Origin: Streptomyces thermolilacinus SPC6
GTDB lineage: Bacteria; Actinomycetota; Actinomycetes; Streptomycetales; Streptomycetaceae
DNA length: 64,000 nt
Assembly: GCF_000478605.2 (NCBI RefSeq)
Contig: NZ_ASHX02000001.1
Location: forward strand, 3,573,895 to 3,637,894
Reading direction: 5' to 3'
Shown one piece after another: positions 51,075-59,826 of this stretch. Position numbers and translations under genes: made by a program. Under the pieces are notes generated by a model, which made no database searches, was not told the origin of the DNA, and was given only the letters and a program-made list of their open reading frames with translations. The stretch's first letter is position 1, and each line of letters starts with the position of its first letter.

Positions 51075-52982
51075 CTACTGGTCCGGGGCGGGCTCGGCCA
51101 CGGCTCCGGCCTCGACCACGGCGAGGAGCGCGCCGACCTCGACCTGACGCCCCGGTTCGGCGTGGAGCGCGGTGAGGACGCCGGAGGCGGGCGCGGTGAC
51201 CTGGTGCTCCATCTTCATCGCCTCCAGCCACAGCAGCGGCCGCCCCGCCTCGACGCGGGCGCCCACCGCGAGGCCCTCGGCGACCCGTACGACGGTGCCC
51301 GGCATGGGCGCGAGGAGCGAGCCGGGCGCCGTCCGCTCGGCCGGGTCCGTGAAGCGCGGGCGGCGCGTGAGCCGGTACGCGCCCGTCGGCGTGTCCACAT
51401 GGACGGTGTCCGAGCCGGGGCGGACGGTGACGCGGTACGGGCGGACGACCCCGGCCACGTCGAGCCGCACCTCCCGCGCGGTGACGGCGACGACCCGCAC
51501 GTCCGGGTCGTCCGGCAGGGCGTACCCGTCCCGGAGGCGGGCGTAGCGCACCTCGTGGTCGGCCGCCCCGTCGCCGTACACGCGCAGGCGCGGCTGGGAC
51601 GGGACGTTCCGCCACGCGCCGGGCCCCGGGCGGGCGGCGGCCTCCGCGAGCGCGGCGGCCACGGCGGCGTACCGGCCACCGGGCGGCGGGGCCGTCAGGG
51701 CGTCCAGGTGCCGGTCGTAGAACCCGGTGTCGGCGCGGCCCGGCTCCGCGAACTCGGGGCGCCGCAGCGACCGGACCAGCAGGTCCCGGTTGGTGACGGG
51801 CCCGTGGACCCGGGCCCGCTCCAGGGCGTGGGCCAGCAGCCGCAGCGCCTCAGCCCGGGTGGGCGCGTGGGCGACGGCCTTGGCGAGCAGCGCGTCGTAG
51901 TGGACGCCCACCGCGTCCCCGGCCGCGTACCCGGCGTCCAGCCGCACCCCGGGCACGTCCAGGGCGTGCAGCGTGCCGGTCTGCGGGGCGAAGGCGCGTG
52001 CCGGGTCCTCCGCGTACAGGCGGCCCTCCACGGCGTGGCCGCGCGGCGCGGGCGGCTCGGGCGGCAGGGGCGAGCCCTCCGCGACGCGCAGTTGCAGTGC
52101 CACCAGGTCGATGCCGTACACGGCCTCGGTGACCGGGTGCTCGACCTGGAGCCGGGTGTTCATCTCCAGGAAGTGCGCGGCGCCGTCGGGGCCGATCAGG
52201 AACTCGACGGTGCCCGCGCCCCGGTAGCCGATCGCGCGGGCGGCGCGCACGGCCGTCCCGTACAGCTCCTCCACCAGCGCCTCGGGCAGGCCCGGCGCGG
52301 GCGCCTCCTCGATCACCTTCTGGTGGCGGCGCTGGAGGGAGCAGTCGCGGGTGCCGAGCGCCCACACCGTGCCGTGCGCGTCGGCGAGCACCTGCACCTC
52401 GACATGGCGCCCGCGCTCCAGGTACGGCTCGGCGAACACCTCGTCGTCGCCGAACGCCGACAGCGCCTCGGCCCGCGCGGCGGCCAGCTCCTCCTTGAGC
52501 GCCCCCATCTCCCGTACGACCCGCATGCCGCGCCCGCCGCCACCGGCCGCCGCCTTGACCAGCACGGGCAGGTCGGCCTCGGTGAGCGCGTCCGGGTCGA
52601 GCGGTTCGACGCCCATCAGGCGTTTCGCGCGGGTCTTGGAGGCCATCGCCTCGATGGCCTCCGGCGGCGGCCCGACCCAGGTCAGTCCGGCCGCCTCCAC
52701 CTCGCGGGCGAAGGCGGCGTTCTCGGAGAGGAACCCGTAGCCGGGGTGGACGGCGTCTGCGCCGGCCGCGAGGGCGGCGGCCACGATGAGGTCGCCGCGC
52801 AGATACGTGTCGGCGGGCGCCGCGCCCGGCAGCCGTACGGCCGCGTCGGCCTCCCGCACGTGCAGGGCCCCGGCGTCCGGGTCGGAGTGCACGGCGACGG
52901 TGCTCACGCCCAGGTCGCGGCAGGTGCGGAAGACGCGGCAGGCGATCTCGCCGCGGTTGGCGACGAGCAGGTTCCCGATCAC
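51075..52982 (-). CDS. Acyl-CoA carboxylase alpha subunit (biotin carboxylase + biotin carrier)
   Basis: A 635-residue protein with the biotin carboxylase domain (V-A-N-R-G-E-I-A-C-R-V, H-P-G-Y-G-F-L-S-E-N, K-A-A-A-G-G-G-G-R-G-M, F-L-E-M-N-T-R-L-Q-V-E-H) and a C-terminal biotinyl domain with E-A-M-K-M-E-H-Q. It carboxylates biotin with ATP and bicarbonate for the beta subunit encoded upstream. Four in-frame GTG codons (53009, 53000, 52991, 52982) are possible starts; 52982 matches where homologues begin, while 53009 would overlap the preceding stop as GTGA. The likely acyl-CoA substrate is geranyl- or methylcrotonyl-CoA, from context. Confidence 0.93.
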   Translation of the reverse strand: MIGNLLVANRGEIACRVFRTCRDLGVSTVAVHSDPDAGALHVREADAAVRLPGAAPADTYLRGDLIVAAALAAGADAVHPGYGFLSENAAFAREVEAAGLTWVGPPPEAIEAMASKTRAKRLMGVEPLDPDALTEADLPVLVKAAAGGGGRGMRVVREMGALKEELAAARAEALSAFGDDEVFAEPYLERGRHVEVQVLADAHGTVWALGTRDCSLQRRHQKVIEEAPAPGLPEALVEELYGTAVRAARAIGYRGAGTVEFLIGPDGAAHFLEMNTRLQVEHPVTEAVYGIDLVALQLRVAEGSPLPPEPPAPRGHAVEGRLYAEDPARAFAPQTGTLHALDVPGVRLDAGYAAGDAVGVHYDALLAKAVAHAPTRAEALRLLAHALERARVHGPVTNRDLLVRSLRRPEFAEPGRADTGFYDRHLDALTAPPPGGRYAAVAAALAEAAARPGPGAWRNVPSQPRLRVYGDGAADHEVRYARLRDGYALPDDPDVRVVAVTAREVRLDVAGVVRPYRVTVRPGSDTVHVDTPTGAYRLTRRPRFTDPAERTAPGSLLAPMPGTVVRVAEGLAVGARVEAGRPLLWLEAMKMEHQVTAPASGVLTALHAEPGRQVEVGALLAVVEAGAVAEPAPDQ

Positions 52983-53005
52983 GGAAGTCACGTGGGTCAC
53001 GGCCC

Positions 53006-54604
53006 TCACATCCTGAAGACGCCGAAGCCGCCGCGCGCGCCCTCGACCGGTGCGGTGTGGATCGCGGACAGGCACAGCCCGAGGACGGTACGCGTGTCGC
53101 GCGGGTCGATGACCCCGTCGTCGTACAGCCGCCCGGACAGGAACATCGGCAGGGACTCGGCCTCGATCTGCTGCTCCACCATGGCGCGCAGCGCGGCGTC
53201 GCCGTCCTCGTCGTACGGCTGCCCCTTGGCCCGCGCGGAGGCGCGGGCGACGATCGACAGGACCCCGGCCAGCTGCTGCGGGCCCATCACGGCGGACTTC
53301 GCGCCGGGCCAGGCGAAGAGGAACCGGGGGTCGTACGCCCGGCCGCACATGCCGTAGTGCCCGGCGCCGTACGAGGCCCCCATGAGGACCGACAGGTGCG
53401 GGACGCGGCTGTTCGACACCGCGTTGATCATCATGGCGCCGTGCTTGATGATGCCGCCCTGCTCGTAGGCCCGGCCGACCATGTAGCCGGTCGTGTTGTG
53501 CAGGAACAGCAGGGGGATGTCCCGCTGGTTGGCGAGCTGGATGAACTGGGCGGCCTTCTGCGACTCGGCGCTGAACAGCACCCCGCGCGCGTTGGCGAGG
53601 ACGCCGACCGGGTAGCCGTGCAGCCGCGCCCAGCCGGTGACGAGGCTGGCCCCGTACAGCGGCTTGAACTCGTCGAAGTCGGAGCCGTCCACGATCCGGG
53701 CGATCACCTCGCGCGGGTCGAACGGGGTGCGCAGGTCGCCCGGCACTATGCCGAGCAGCTCCTCCGCGTCGTACTTCGGCGGCTCGGCCGGGCCCGGGCC
53801 GGGGTGGGCCTTGCGGTGGTGGAGGCGGGCGACGATCCGGCGGGCCTGGCGGATCGCGTCGGCCTCGTCCAGGGCGTAGTGGTCGGCGAGCCCGGAGGTG
53901 CGGGCGTGCATCTCGGCGCCGCCCAGCGACTCGTCGTCGCTCTCCTCGCCGGTCGCCATCCTCACCAGCGGCGGCCCCCCGAGGAACACCTTCGACCGCT
54001 CCTTGATCATCACGGTGTGGTCGGACATGCCGGGGATGTACGCGCCTCCGGCGGTGGAGTTGCCGAACACGACGGCGACGGTGGGGATTCCGGCGGCGGA
54101 CAGCCGGGTCAGGTCGCGGAACAGGGCGCCGCCGGGGATGAAGATCTCCTTCTGCGACGGCAGGTCGGCGCCGCCCGACTCGACCAGGGAGACGACGGGG
54201 AGGCGGTTGGTGTACGCGATCTCGTTGGCCCGCAGCGCCTTCTTCAGCGTCCAGGGGTTGGACGCGCCGCCGCGTACGGTCGGGTCGTTGGCGGTGATCA
54301 GGCACTCCACGCCCTCGACGGTGCCGATCCCGGTGACGAGGGACGCGCCGACGGCGTAGTCGGAGCCCCAGGCGGCGAGCGGCGACAGCTCCAGGAACGG
54401 CGTGTCGTCGTCCAGGAGCAGCTCGATCCGCTCGCGGGCGAGGAGTTTGCCGCGCGCCCGGTGCCGGGTGACGTACTTGTCGCCGCCGCCCGCGAGGGCC
54501 TTGGCGTGCTCGGTGTCCAGCTCGGCGAGCTTGGCGAGCATGGCGGCGCGGTTCGCCTCGTAGGCGGGGGAGGCCGCGTCGAGTGCGGAGGCGAGGACGG
54601 TCAC
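53006..54604 (-). CDS. Acyl-CoA carboxylase beta subunit (carboxyltransferase)
   Basis: A 532-residue carboxyltransferase of the methylcrotonyl/geranyl-CoA type. Seen are the N-terminal crotonase half (G-G-S-N/A-S-N-P type block G-G-A-S-N-P-W, E-S-G-G-A-D-L-P) and the C-terminal half (H-N-T-T-G-Y-M-V-G, then M-G-P-Q-Q-L-A-G-V-L and a long charged helix). It transfers CO2 from the biotin of the alpha subunit to an unsaturated branched acyl-CoA. The GTG start at 54604 overlaps the stop of the mini-ORF at 54601-54696. Confidence 0.94.
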   Translation of the reverse strand: MTVLASALDAASPAYEANRAAMLAKLAELDTEHAKALAGGGDKYVTRHRARGKLLARERIELLLDDDTPFLELSPLAAWGSDYAVGASLVTGIGTVEGVECLITANDPTVRGGASNPWTLKKALRANEIAYTNRLPVVSLVESGGADLPSQKEIFIPGGALFRDLTRLSAAGIPTVAVVFGNSTAGGAYIPGMSDHTVMIKERSKVFLGGPPLVRMATGEESDDESLGGAEMHARTSGLADHYALDEADAIRQARRIVARLHHRKAHPGPGPAEPPKYDAEELLGIVPGDLRTPFDPREVIARIVDGSDFDEFKPLYGASLVTGWARLHGYPVGVLANARGVLFSAESQKAAQFIQLANQRDIPLLFLHNTTGYMVGRAYEQGGIIKHGAMMINAVSNSRVPHLSVLMGASYGAGHYGMCGRAYDPRFLFAWPGAKSAVMGPQQLAGVLSIVARASARAKGQPYDEDGDAALRAMVEQQIEAESLPMFLSGRLYDDGVIDPRDTRTVLGLCLSAIHTAPVEGARGGFGVFRM

Positions 54605-54696
54605 AGCGGGACCTCCGGGGTGGCGGTGGCGGTCGCGGCGGGGCCTCCGGCGGGGCGGGCGGTCGTGGCGGGGCCTCCGGTGGGGCGGGCGGTCAC
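54601..54696 (-). CDS. 31-codon mini-ORF bridging two coupled genes
   Basis: The frame begins with a GTG that overlaps the atuA stop (GTGA at 54693-54696) and ends with a TGA that overlaps the GTG of the carboxyltransferase gene (GTGA at 54601-54604). The peptide reads V/M-T-A-R-P-T-G-G-P-A-T, T-A-R-P-A-G-G-P-A-A, T-A-T-A-T-P-E-V-P-L: tandem 10-residue units from a 30-base repeat. Its last codons (P-E-V-P-L-stop) mirror the end of AtuA (P-E-A-L-L-stop). It most likely passes ribosomes from one gene to the next; a function for the peptide itself is doubtful. Confidence 0.5.
   Translation of the reverse strand: MTARPTGGPATTARPAGGPAATATATPEVPL
54631..54690. repeat. 30-bp tandem repeat carrying Shine-Dalgarno-like sites
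   Basis: Two adjacent 30-base units differ at only two positions (54631-54660 and 54661-54690). Partial units flank them, inside the end of atuA and before the carboxyltransferase start. On the minus strand each unit contains CCGGAGG followed by an ACC-GCC start-like region, as if the original stop/ribosome-site/start junction had been multiplied. Confidence 0.7.
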
Positions 54697-56390
54697 AGCA
54701 GGGCCTCCGGGATGTCGAGGTGGCGGGCGCGCAGCCATTCGCCGAGCGCCTTGGCCTGCGGGTCGAACCGGGCCCGCGCGGCGACGCCCTCGCCGAGGAG
54801 GCCGGTGACGGTGAAGTTCAGGGCGCGCAGGTTCGGCAGGACGTGCCGGGTGACGGGCAGGGCGCGGACCTCGGGCAGCAGGTCCCGCAGCCGGTCGGCG
54901 GTCAGGGTGTGGGCGAGCCACCGCCACGCCGCGTCCGACTCGGCCCAGACACCGATGTTGGCGTCGCCGCCCTTGTCGCCGCTGCGGGCCCCGGTGACGA
55001 GCCCGAGCGGGGCGCGCCGGGCGGGTCCGGGCGGCAGGGGCTCGGGCAGGGGCGGCTCCGGGACCTCCCGCAGGGGTGCCGTCGTGGGGCCGGACGCCGG
55101 TACGGGGACGCGCCGCCCGTCGGGCAGTACGGCCGTGTGGGTCACGGCGCCCGGCTCGACGTACACGGCTTCGAACACCCCGTAGGGGTCGCCCCTGCCG
55201 GGCGGGGCGGTGACATGGAAGCCCGGGTAGCTGGCGAGGGCCAGCTCGACGGCGGCGCCGGTCACGGCCCGGCCCACCGCGTGCGGGTCGGGGTCGCGCA
55301 CGACGAGCCGCAGCAGGGCGCTGGCGGTCTCCTCCGTGTCGGCGTCGGCCCGGTCGGTGCGGGCCAGCTCCCACCGCACGTCCGCCGGACGGGCGCCCCG
55401 CGCGAACGCCGTCTCGACCTGCTCCCGTACGAGCCGGGCCTTGGCGTCGACGTCCAGGCCGGTGAGGACGAACACGACCTCGTTGCGCCAGCCGCCGAGC
55501 CGGGTGATCCCGGCCTTGAGGGCGGGCGGCGGGGCCTCGCCGCGCACGCCGTCGATCCGCACCCGGTCGGGGCCGTCCTGGGTGAGCCGTACGGTGTCGA
55601 GGCGGGCGGTCGCGTCGGGCCCGGCGTACCGGGCGCCCTGCGTCTCGTACAGGAGCTGCGCGGTCACGGTGGAGACGTCCACGGCGCCGCCGGTGCCGGG
55701 GTGCTTGGTGATGACGGCGGACCCGTCGGCGTGCAGCTCGGCGAGCGGGAAGCCGGGGTGCCGTACGTCGTACCGCCGGAAGAACGGGTGGTTGCCGCCG
55801 GTCGCCTGGGTGCCGCACTCCAGTACGTGCCCGGCGACGACGGCCCCCGCGAGCGCGTCGTACGCGTCGGGGGCCCAGCCGAAGTGCGCGGCGGCGGGCC
55901 CGGTGACGAGGGCGGCGTCGGTGACCCGGCCGGTGACGACGAGGCCGGCGCCCGCGTCGAGGCAGGCGGCGATCCCGGCGCCACCGAGATAGGCGTTGGC
56001 CGTCAGGGCGCCATCCGGCAAGGGAAGTCCGTCCCCCTCGACATATCCGACCCGCGCGGGCACCCCGAACCGTTCGGCCAGCTCGCGCAAGTGTGCCGCC
56101 AGCCCGGCGGGGTTGAGCCCCCCGGCGTTGACGACGATCCGCACGCTCCGCTCGTGGGCGATGCCGAGGGTGTCCTCCATCTGCCGCAGGAACGTCCTGG
56201 CGTACCCGAGGGAGGGGTCCTTGAGCCGGTCGCGGCCGAGGATGAGCATGGTCAGCTCGGCCAGGTAGTCCCCGGTGAGCACGTCGAGCGGCCCGCCGGT
56301 GAGCATCTCGCGCACGGCGGAGAACCGGTCCCCGTAGAACCCGGAGCAGTTCCCGACCCGCAGCACCCCCGTACTCACGCCGTCGCTCAT
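54693..56390 (-). CDS. AtuA-like acyclic terpene utilisation protein
   Basis: A 565-residue protein. Residues ~1-450 are the AtuA core (R-V-G-N-C-S-G-F-Y-G-D-R, N-A-G-G-L-N-P-A-G, L-V-V-T-G-R-V-T-D-A-A-L, L-E-C-G-T-Q-A-T-G-G). The last ~100 residues are the AtuA-like ferredoxin-fold domain (A-R-S-G-D-K-G-G-D-A-N-I-G-V, L-P-N-L-R-A-L-N-F-T-V). The family is required for citronellol/geraniol breakdown in pseudomonads, though its exact step is unclear. The start overlaps the preceding TIGR03084 gene by ATGA, and its stop overlaps the mini-ORF. Confidence 0.92.
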   Translation of the reverse strand: MSDGVSTGVLRVGNCSGFYGDRFSAVREMLTGGPLDVLTGDYLAELTMLILGRDRLKDPSLGYARTFLRQMEDTLGIAHERSVRIVVNAGGLNPAGLAAHLRELAERFGVPARVGYVEGDGLPLPDGALTANAYLGGAGIAACLDAGAGLVVTGRVTDAALVTGPAAAHFGWAPDAYDALAGAVVAGHVLECGTQATGGNHPFFRRYDVRHPGFPLAELHADGSAVITKHPGTGGAVDVSTVTAQLLYETQGARYAGPDATARLDTVRLTQDGPDRVRIDGVRGEAPPPALKAGITRLGGWRNEVVFVLTGLDVDAKARLVREQVETAFARGARPADVRWELARTDRADADTEETASALLRLVVRDPDPHAVGRAVTGAAVELALASYPGFHVTAPPGRGDPYGVFEAVYVEPGAVTHTAVLPDGRRVPVPASGPTTAPLREVPEPPLPEPLPPGPARRAPLGLVTGARSGDKGGDANIGVWAESDAAWRWLAHTLTADRLRDLLPEVRALPVTRHVLPNLRALNFTVTGLLGEGVAARARFDPQAKALGEWLRARHLDIPEALL

Positions 56391-57175
56391 GCTCCCGCCT
56401 CCCTCGGCGGGCGTCCGGCGCCGGGCGGCCCGGCGAAGGCCTGGGCGATGTCCAGCCACCGGTCGGCGTCGGGCCCGTGGGCGCGCAGGGCCAGGTCGGC
56501 GCGGTGGGCGCGCTGGGTGACGAGGAGGCAGAAGTCGAGCGCGGGCCCGGTGACGTACTGCTCGGCGTCCTCGGGCCCGTAGGCCCAGGTGGTGCCGTCG
56601 GGTGCGTCGAGCACGACGCGGAACCGCTGGTCCGGCGGGGTGAGCCCGCGCACGGCGTACGCGTAGTCGCGCGCCCGCCAGCCGATGCGCGCGACGTGCC
56701 GCAGCCGGGCGCTCGGCTGCCGCACGACCCCCAGCGCGTCGGCGACGTCCTGCCCGTGCGCCCAGGTCTCCATGAGCCGCGCGGTGGCGAGCGAGGCCCC
56801 GCTCATCGGCGGCCCGTACCACGGCACCCGGACCCCGTCGGGCAGCCCCCGCAAGGCGTCCCACAACGCCTGCCGCCCACCCCGCCACCGTCCGAGCAGC
56901 GCCGAGGACTCGACGCGGGCCCCTTCCTCCGCGGCCCGGTCGACGAAGTCGTACGCCCCGGCGGCGACTTCGGCCACATGCGAGGCGAAGGCATCGGGAT
57001 CGGTGACCGCCATCAGCGCCACCTCGTCGGTCCACGCCAGATGGGCCACCTGATGGGCGACGGTCCACCCGGCGGCAGGCGTCCCCCGCCCCCATTCCCG
57101 GGCGTCGACCCCCGCGACGATCCGGTCCAACTCCTCGCTCTCGTCCCGCAGATCATCAAGCACGGGATGGTCCAC
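56387..57175 (-). CDS. TIGR03084 family protein, mycothiol-dependent DinB type
   Basis: A 262-residue protein of the maleylpyruvate-isomerase/DinB fold. Metal-binding histidines are in W-T-V-A-H-Q-V-A-H-L near residues 38-47 and W-A-H-G-Q-D near 138-143. The family is actinobacterial and often precedes AtuA-type genes. It may catalyse a thiol-dependent step or help acyl-CoA handling; the reaction is unknown. It is the first gene of the eight-gene minus-strand operon (including the mini-ORF), 62 bases from the palindromic operator. Confidence 0.9.
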   Translation of the reverse strand: MDHPVLDDLRDESEELDRIVAGVDAREWGRGTPAAGWTVAHQVAHLAWTDEVALMAVTDPDAFASHVAEVAAGAYDFVDRAAEEGARVESSALLGRWRGGRQALWDALRGLPDGVRVPWYGPPMSGASLATARLMETWAHGQDVADALGVVRQPSARLRHVARIGWRARDYAYAVRGLTPPDQRFRVVLDAPDGTTWAYGPEDAEQYVTGPALDFCLLVTQRAHRADLALRAHGPDADRWLDIAQAFAGPPGAGRPPREAGA

Positions 57176-57237
57176 AGCGCACTCCCTCGCTACCCGGCAC
57201 GGCGACGCGCGCCGAGCATCCCACCGCCCAGCAAAAC

Positions 57238-57255
57238 AAGCAAGCGTGCTTGCTT
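57238..57255. promoter_or_regulatory. TetR-type palindromic operator of the catabolic operon
   Basis: AAGCAAGCGTGCTTGCTT has perfect 8-base inverted arms around two bases. It sits in the 118-base divergent region, 62 bases upstream of the TIGR03084 start and 38 bases upstream of the VOC gene start. It is AT-rich for this genome and is followed by TATTTTT, probably part of a promoter. The TetR encoded at the end of the operon is the likely ligand. Confidence 0.72.
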
Positions 57256-57293
57256 ATTTTTGTCGTTCGTATCCGCACTGCCAGGATCGAGCC

Positions 57294-57683
57294 ATGACGA
57301 ACCCCCGGCGGGCGATCAAAGACGTCATCATCGACTGCCGCGCCCCGGAACGGCCGGCCTCCTTCTGGGCCGCGCTGCTGGACAGGCCGATCGCGGGCAG
57401 GACCGGCCCGTACGTCTGGCTCGCACGCGGCGACGGCCCGGGGCTGGGCTTCCAGAAGGCGGCGGAGCCGAAGACGGGCAAGAACCGCGTCCACTTCGAC
57501 GTCGCGTCCCCCGATCCGGCGTCCGAGCAGTCCCGCGTCGAGGTGCTGGGCGGCAGGCGAATCGACCAGTACGCCCCGGGAGGCTTCCTGGTGATGGCCG
57601 ACCCGGAGGGCAACGAGTTCTGCGTCATCCCGCCGGAGCCGTTCGAGGCCGACGACAACGGCCAGGCCGACTACCTCCCCTGA
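57294..57683 (+). CDS. VOC-superfamily (glyoxalase-like) protein
   Basis: A 129-residue protein with the paired beta-alpha-beta-beta-beta units of the VOC fold: I-I-D-C-R-A-P-E-R-P-A-S-F-W-A-A-L-L, V-H-F-D-V-A-S-P-D at the middle and F-L-V-M-A-D-P-E-G-N-E-F-C-V-I at the end, where the last Glu is a usual metal ligand. The substrate is unknown. The ATG at 57294 is preferred over an upstream in-frame ATG at 57246 that lies inside the palindrome. It shares the palindrome with the divergent operon and may be co-regulated. Confidence 0.85.
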   Translation: MTNPRRAIKDVIIDCRAPERPASFWAALLDRPIAGRTGPYVWLARGDGPGLGFQKAAEPKTGKNRVHFDVASPDPASEQSRVEVLGGRRIDQYAPGGFLVMADPEGNEFCVIPPEPFEADDNGQADYLP

Positions 57684-57701
57684 CAACGCCCGCGACGCGA
57701 A

Positions 57702-57739
57702 CCGCCCCGCACCCGGCGTGGTACCGGGGTGCGGGGCGG
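57702..57739. terminator. Bidirectional terminator
   Basis: CCGCCCCGCACCC (57702-57714) and GGGTGCGGGGCGG (57727-57739) make a perfect 13-bp stem between the convergent VOC and citrate synthase genes. Confidence 0.85.
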
Positions 57740-57784
57740 CGGTCGGCCGGGCCGGGGGAGGGCCCGCCCGGTTCCAGCGCGGGG

Positions 57785-58885
57785 TCAGGACACGATGTCC
57801 TCGTAGCCCGCGATCTCGCGCGGGTCGCGCGGGCCCGGGCCGATGTAGCGGGCCGACGGGCGGACCAGGCGGCCGGTGCGCTTCTGCTCCAGGATGTGCG
57901 CCGACCAGCCGGCCGTGCGGGCGCAGGTGAACATGGACGTGAACATGTGCGCCGGGACCTCCGCGAAGTCCAGGACGATCGCCGCCCAGAACTCCACGTT
58001 CGTCGCCAGCACCCGGTCCGGGCGCCGGTTGTACAGTTCCTCCAGCGCGGCCTTCTCCAGCGCCTCCGCCACCTCGAAGCGCGGCGCGGCCAGCTCGCGG
58101 GCCGTGCGGCGCAGCACCCGCGCGCGCGGGTCCTCGGCCCGGTACACGCGGTGGCCGAAGCCCATCAGCCGCTCGCCCTTGTCCAGCGCGCGCTTCACGT
58201 ACGCCACGGCGTCGCCGGTCCGCTCGATCTCCTCGATCATGCCGAGGACGCGGGACGGCGCCCCGCCGTGCAGCGGGCCCGACATCGCGCCGACCGCGCC
58301 CGACAGCGCCGCCGCCACGTCCGCGCCGGTCGAGGCGATGACCCGCGCCGTGAACGTCGAGGCGTTCATGCCGTGCTCGGCGGCCGACGTCCAGTACGCG
58401 TCCACGGCCCTCACATGCTTCGGGTCCGGCTCGCCGCGCCAGCGGATCATGAACCGCTCGACCACCGACTGCGCCTTGTCGATCTCGCTCTGCGGCACCA
58501 TCGGCAGCCCCTGCCCACGCGCGCTCTGCGCCACGTACGACAGCGCCATCACCGCCGCCCGCGCCAGGTCGTCACGGGCCTGCTGCTCGTCGATGTCCAG
58601 CAGCGGCTTCAGGCCCCACACGGGCGCCAGCATCGCCAGCGCCGACTGCACGTCCACGCGGATGTCACCGGAGTGGACCGGGATCGGGAAGGGCTCCGCC
58701 GGGGGCAGACCGGGGTTGAACGCCCCGTCGACGAGCAGGCCCCACACGTTCCCGAAGGACACGCGGCCCACCAGGTCCTCGATGTCGACGCCCCGGTACC
58801 GGAGGGCGCCGCCCTCCTTGTCCGGTTCGGCGATCTCCGTCTCGAACGCGACGACTCCTTCGAGCCCGGGTACGAAGTCGGACAT
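57785..58885 (-). CDS. Citrate synthase (type II-like, second copy family)
   Basis: A 366-residue citrate synthase family enzyme condensing acetyl-CoA with oxaloacetate. Catalytic His residues are in A-E-H-G-M-N-A-S near 183 and G-F-G-H-R-V-Y near 248; S-G-P-L-H-G-G-A is the conserved substrate loop. Length and N-terminus (D-F-V-P-G-L-E-G-V-V-A-F-E-T-E-I) fit the actinobacterial short citrate synthases. GAGGAG lies 9 bases before the ATG at 58885. It diverges from pdxH; the 199-base gap contains ATACGTAT near 58901, which may be regulatory. Confidence 0.94.
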   Translation of the reverse strand: MSDFVPGLEGVVAFETEIAEPDKEGGALRYRGVDIEDLVGRVSFGNVWGLLVDGAFNPGLPPAEPFPIPVHSGDIRVDVQSALAMLAPVWGLKPLLDIDEQQARDDLARAAVMALSYVAQSARGQGLPMVPQSEIDKAQSVVERFMIRWRGEPDPKHVRAVDAYWTSAAEHGMNASTFTARVIASTGADVAAALSGAVGAMSGPLHGGAPSRVLGMIEEIERTGDAVAYVKRALDKGERLMGFGHRVYRAEDPRARVLRRTARELAAPRFEVAEALEKAALEELYNRRPDRVLATNVEFWAAIVLDFAEVPAHMFTSMFTCARTAGWSAHILEQKRTGRLVRPSARYIGPGPRDPREIAGYEDIVS

Positions 58886-59084
58886 CTGGCGGCTCCTCGT
58901 ATACGTATGCGACGTGTGTGTCGTGTGTGGTGGAGGGAACGAACAGTGACCCAGCCGAAGAGTCTGTCGGGTTCCCCCGATGCGGGGAAGCGTGACATCA
59001 GGCACACTCCGCCGTTACGGGCCGACGCGATTAAGAGTGCCGCCCGCCGGGGAGACTGAAGCGGCCGTCACGCGCTGGGGCAGG

Positions 59085-59789
59085 ATGGACGCCGTGACCG
59101 ACGCCCCCGATCCAGCCCTGGACCCCGCTCCCGATCCGGCGCCCATGCGCGAGCAGTACCACACCTCCGAGCTTGCCGAGCGGGACCTCGCCGCGCATCC
59201 CCTGGAGCAGTTCGCGCTCTGGTTCAAGGAAGCGGCGTCCTGCGGCGACATCCACGAGCCGAACGCCATGGTCGTGGCCACGGCCACCCCCGACGGCCGC
59301 CCCTCCGCCCGTACGGTGCTGCTCAAGCACGTGGACGCGCGCGGCTTCGTCTTCTTCACCAACTACGACTCCCGCAAGGGCGCCGAGCTGGCCGCCAACC
59401 CGTACGCCTCGCTCCTCTTCCCCTGGCACCCCATCGCCCGCCAGGTCATCGTCACCGGCCGCGTCACCCGCGTCGGCCGCGACGAGACCGCCGCGTACTT
59501 CCGCACCCGCCCGCACGGCTCCCAGCTCGGCGCCTGGGCGAGCGCCCAGTCCTCCGTCATCGGCTCCCGCGCCGACCTGCTCGCCCGGTACGAGGAGCTC
59601 GCCGCCCGATACCCGGAGGGCGCCCAGGTCCCCGTACCGCCGCACTGGGGCGGCTTCCTCGTCGTCCCCGACGCGGTCGAGTTCTGGCAGGGCCACGAGA
59701 ACCGGCTCCACGACCGCCTGCGGTACGTCCGCGAGGGCGACGGGGACGCCGTCGGGCACGGCTGGCGCGTGGAGCGGCTCGCCCCGTAG
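59085..59789 (+). CDS. pdxH: Pyridoxamine 5'-phosphate oxidase
   Basis: A 234-residue FMN enzyme that makes pyridoxal phosphate from pyridoxine or pyridoxamine phosphate. Seen are [40 protein letters not shown], and the C-terminal [11 protein letters not shown] and [12 protein letters not shown] that bind FMN and substrate. The Pro/Asp-rich N-terminal ~20 residues are poorly conserved; a GTG at 59094 is another possible start. The gene is probably monocistronic. Confidence 0.95.
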   Translation: MDAVTDAPDPALDPAPDPAPMREQYHTSELAERDLAAHPLEQFALWFKEAASCGDIHEPNAMVVATATPDGRPSARTVLLKHVDARGFVFFTNYDSRKGAELAANPYASLLFPWHPIARQVIVTGRVTRVGRDETAAYFRTRPHGSQLGAWASAQSSVIGSRADLLARYEELAARYPEGAQVPVPPHWGGFLVVPDAVEFWQGHENRLHDRLRYVREGDGDAVGHGWRVERLAP

Positions 59790-59826
59790 CGCGCCGGCCC
59801 CGTGCACGGCCCGCGGGCACGCAGAA

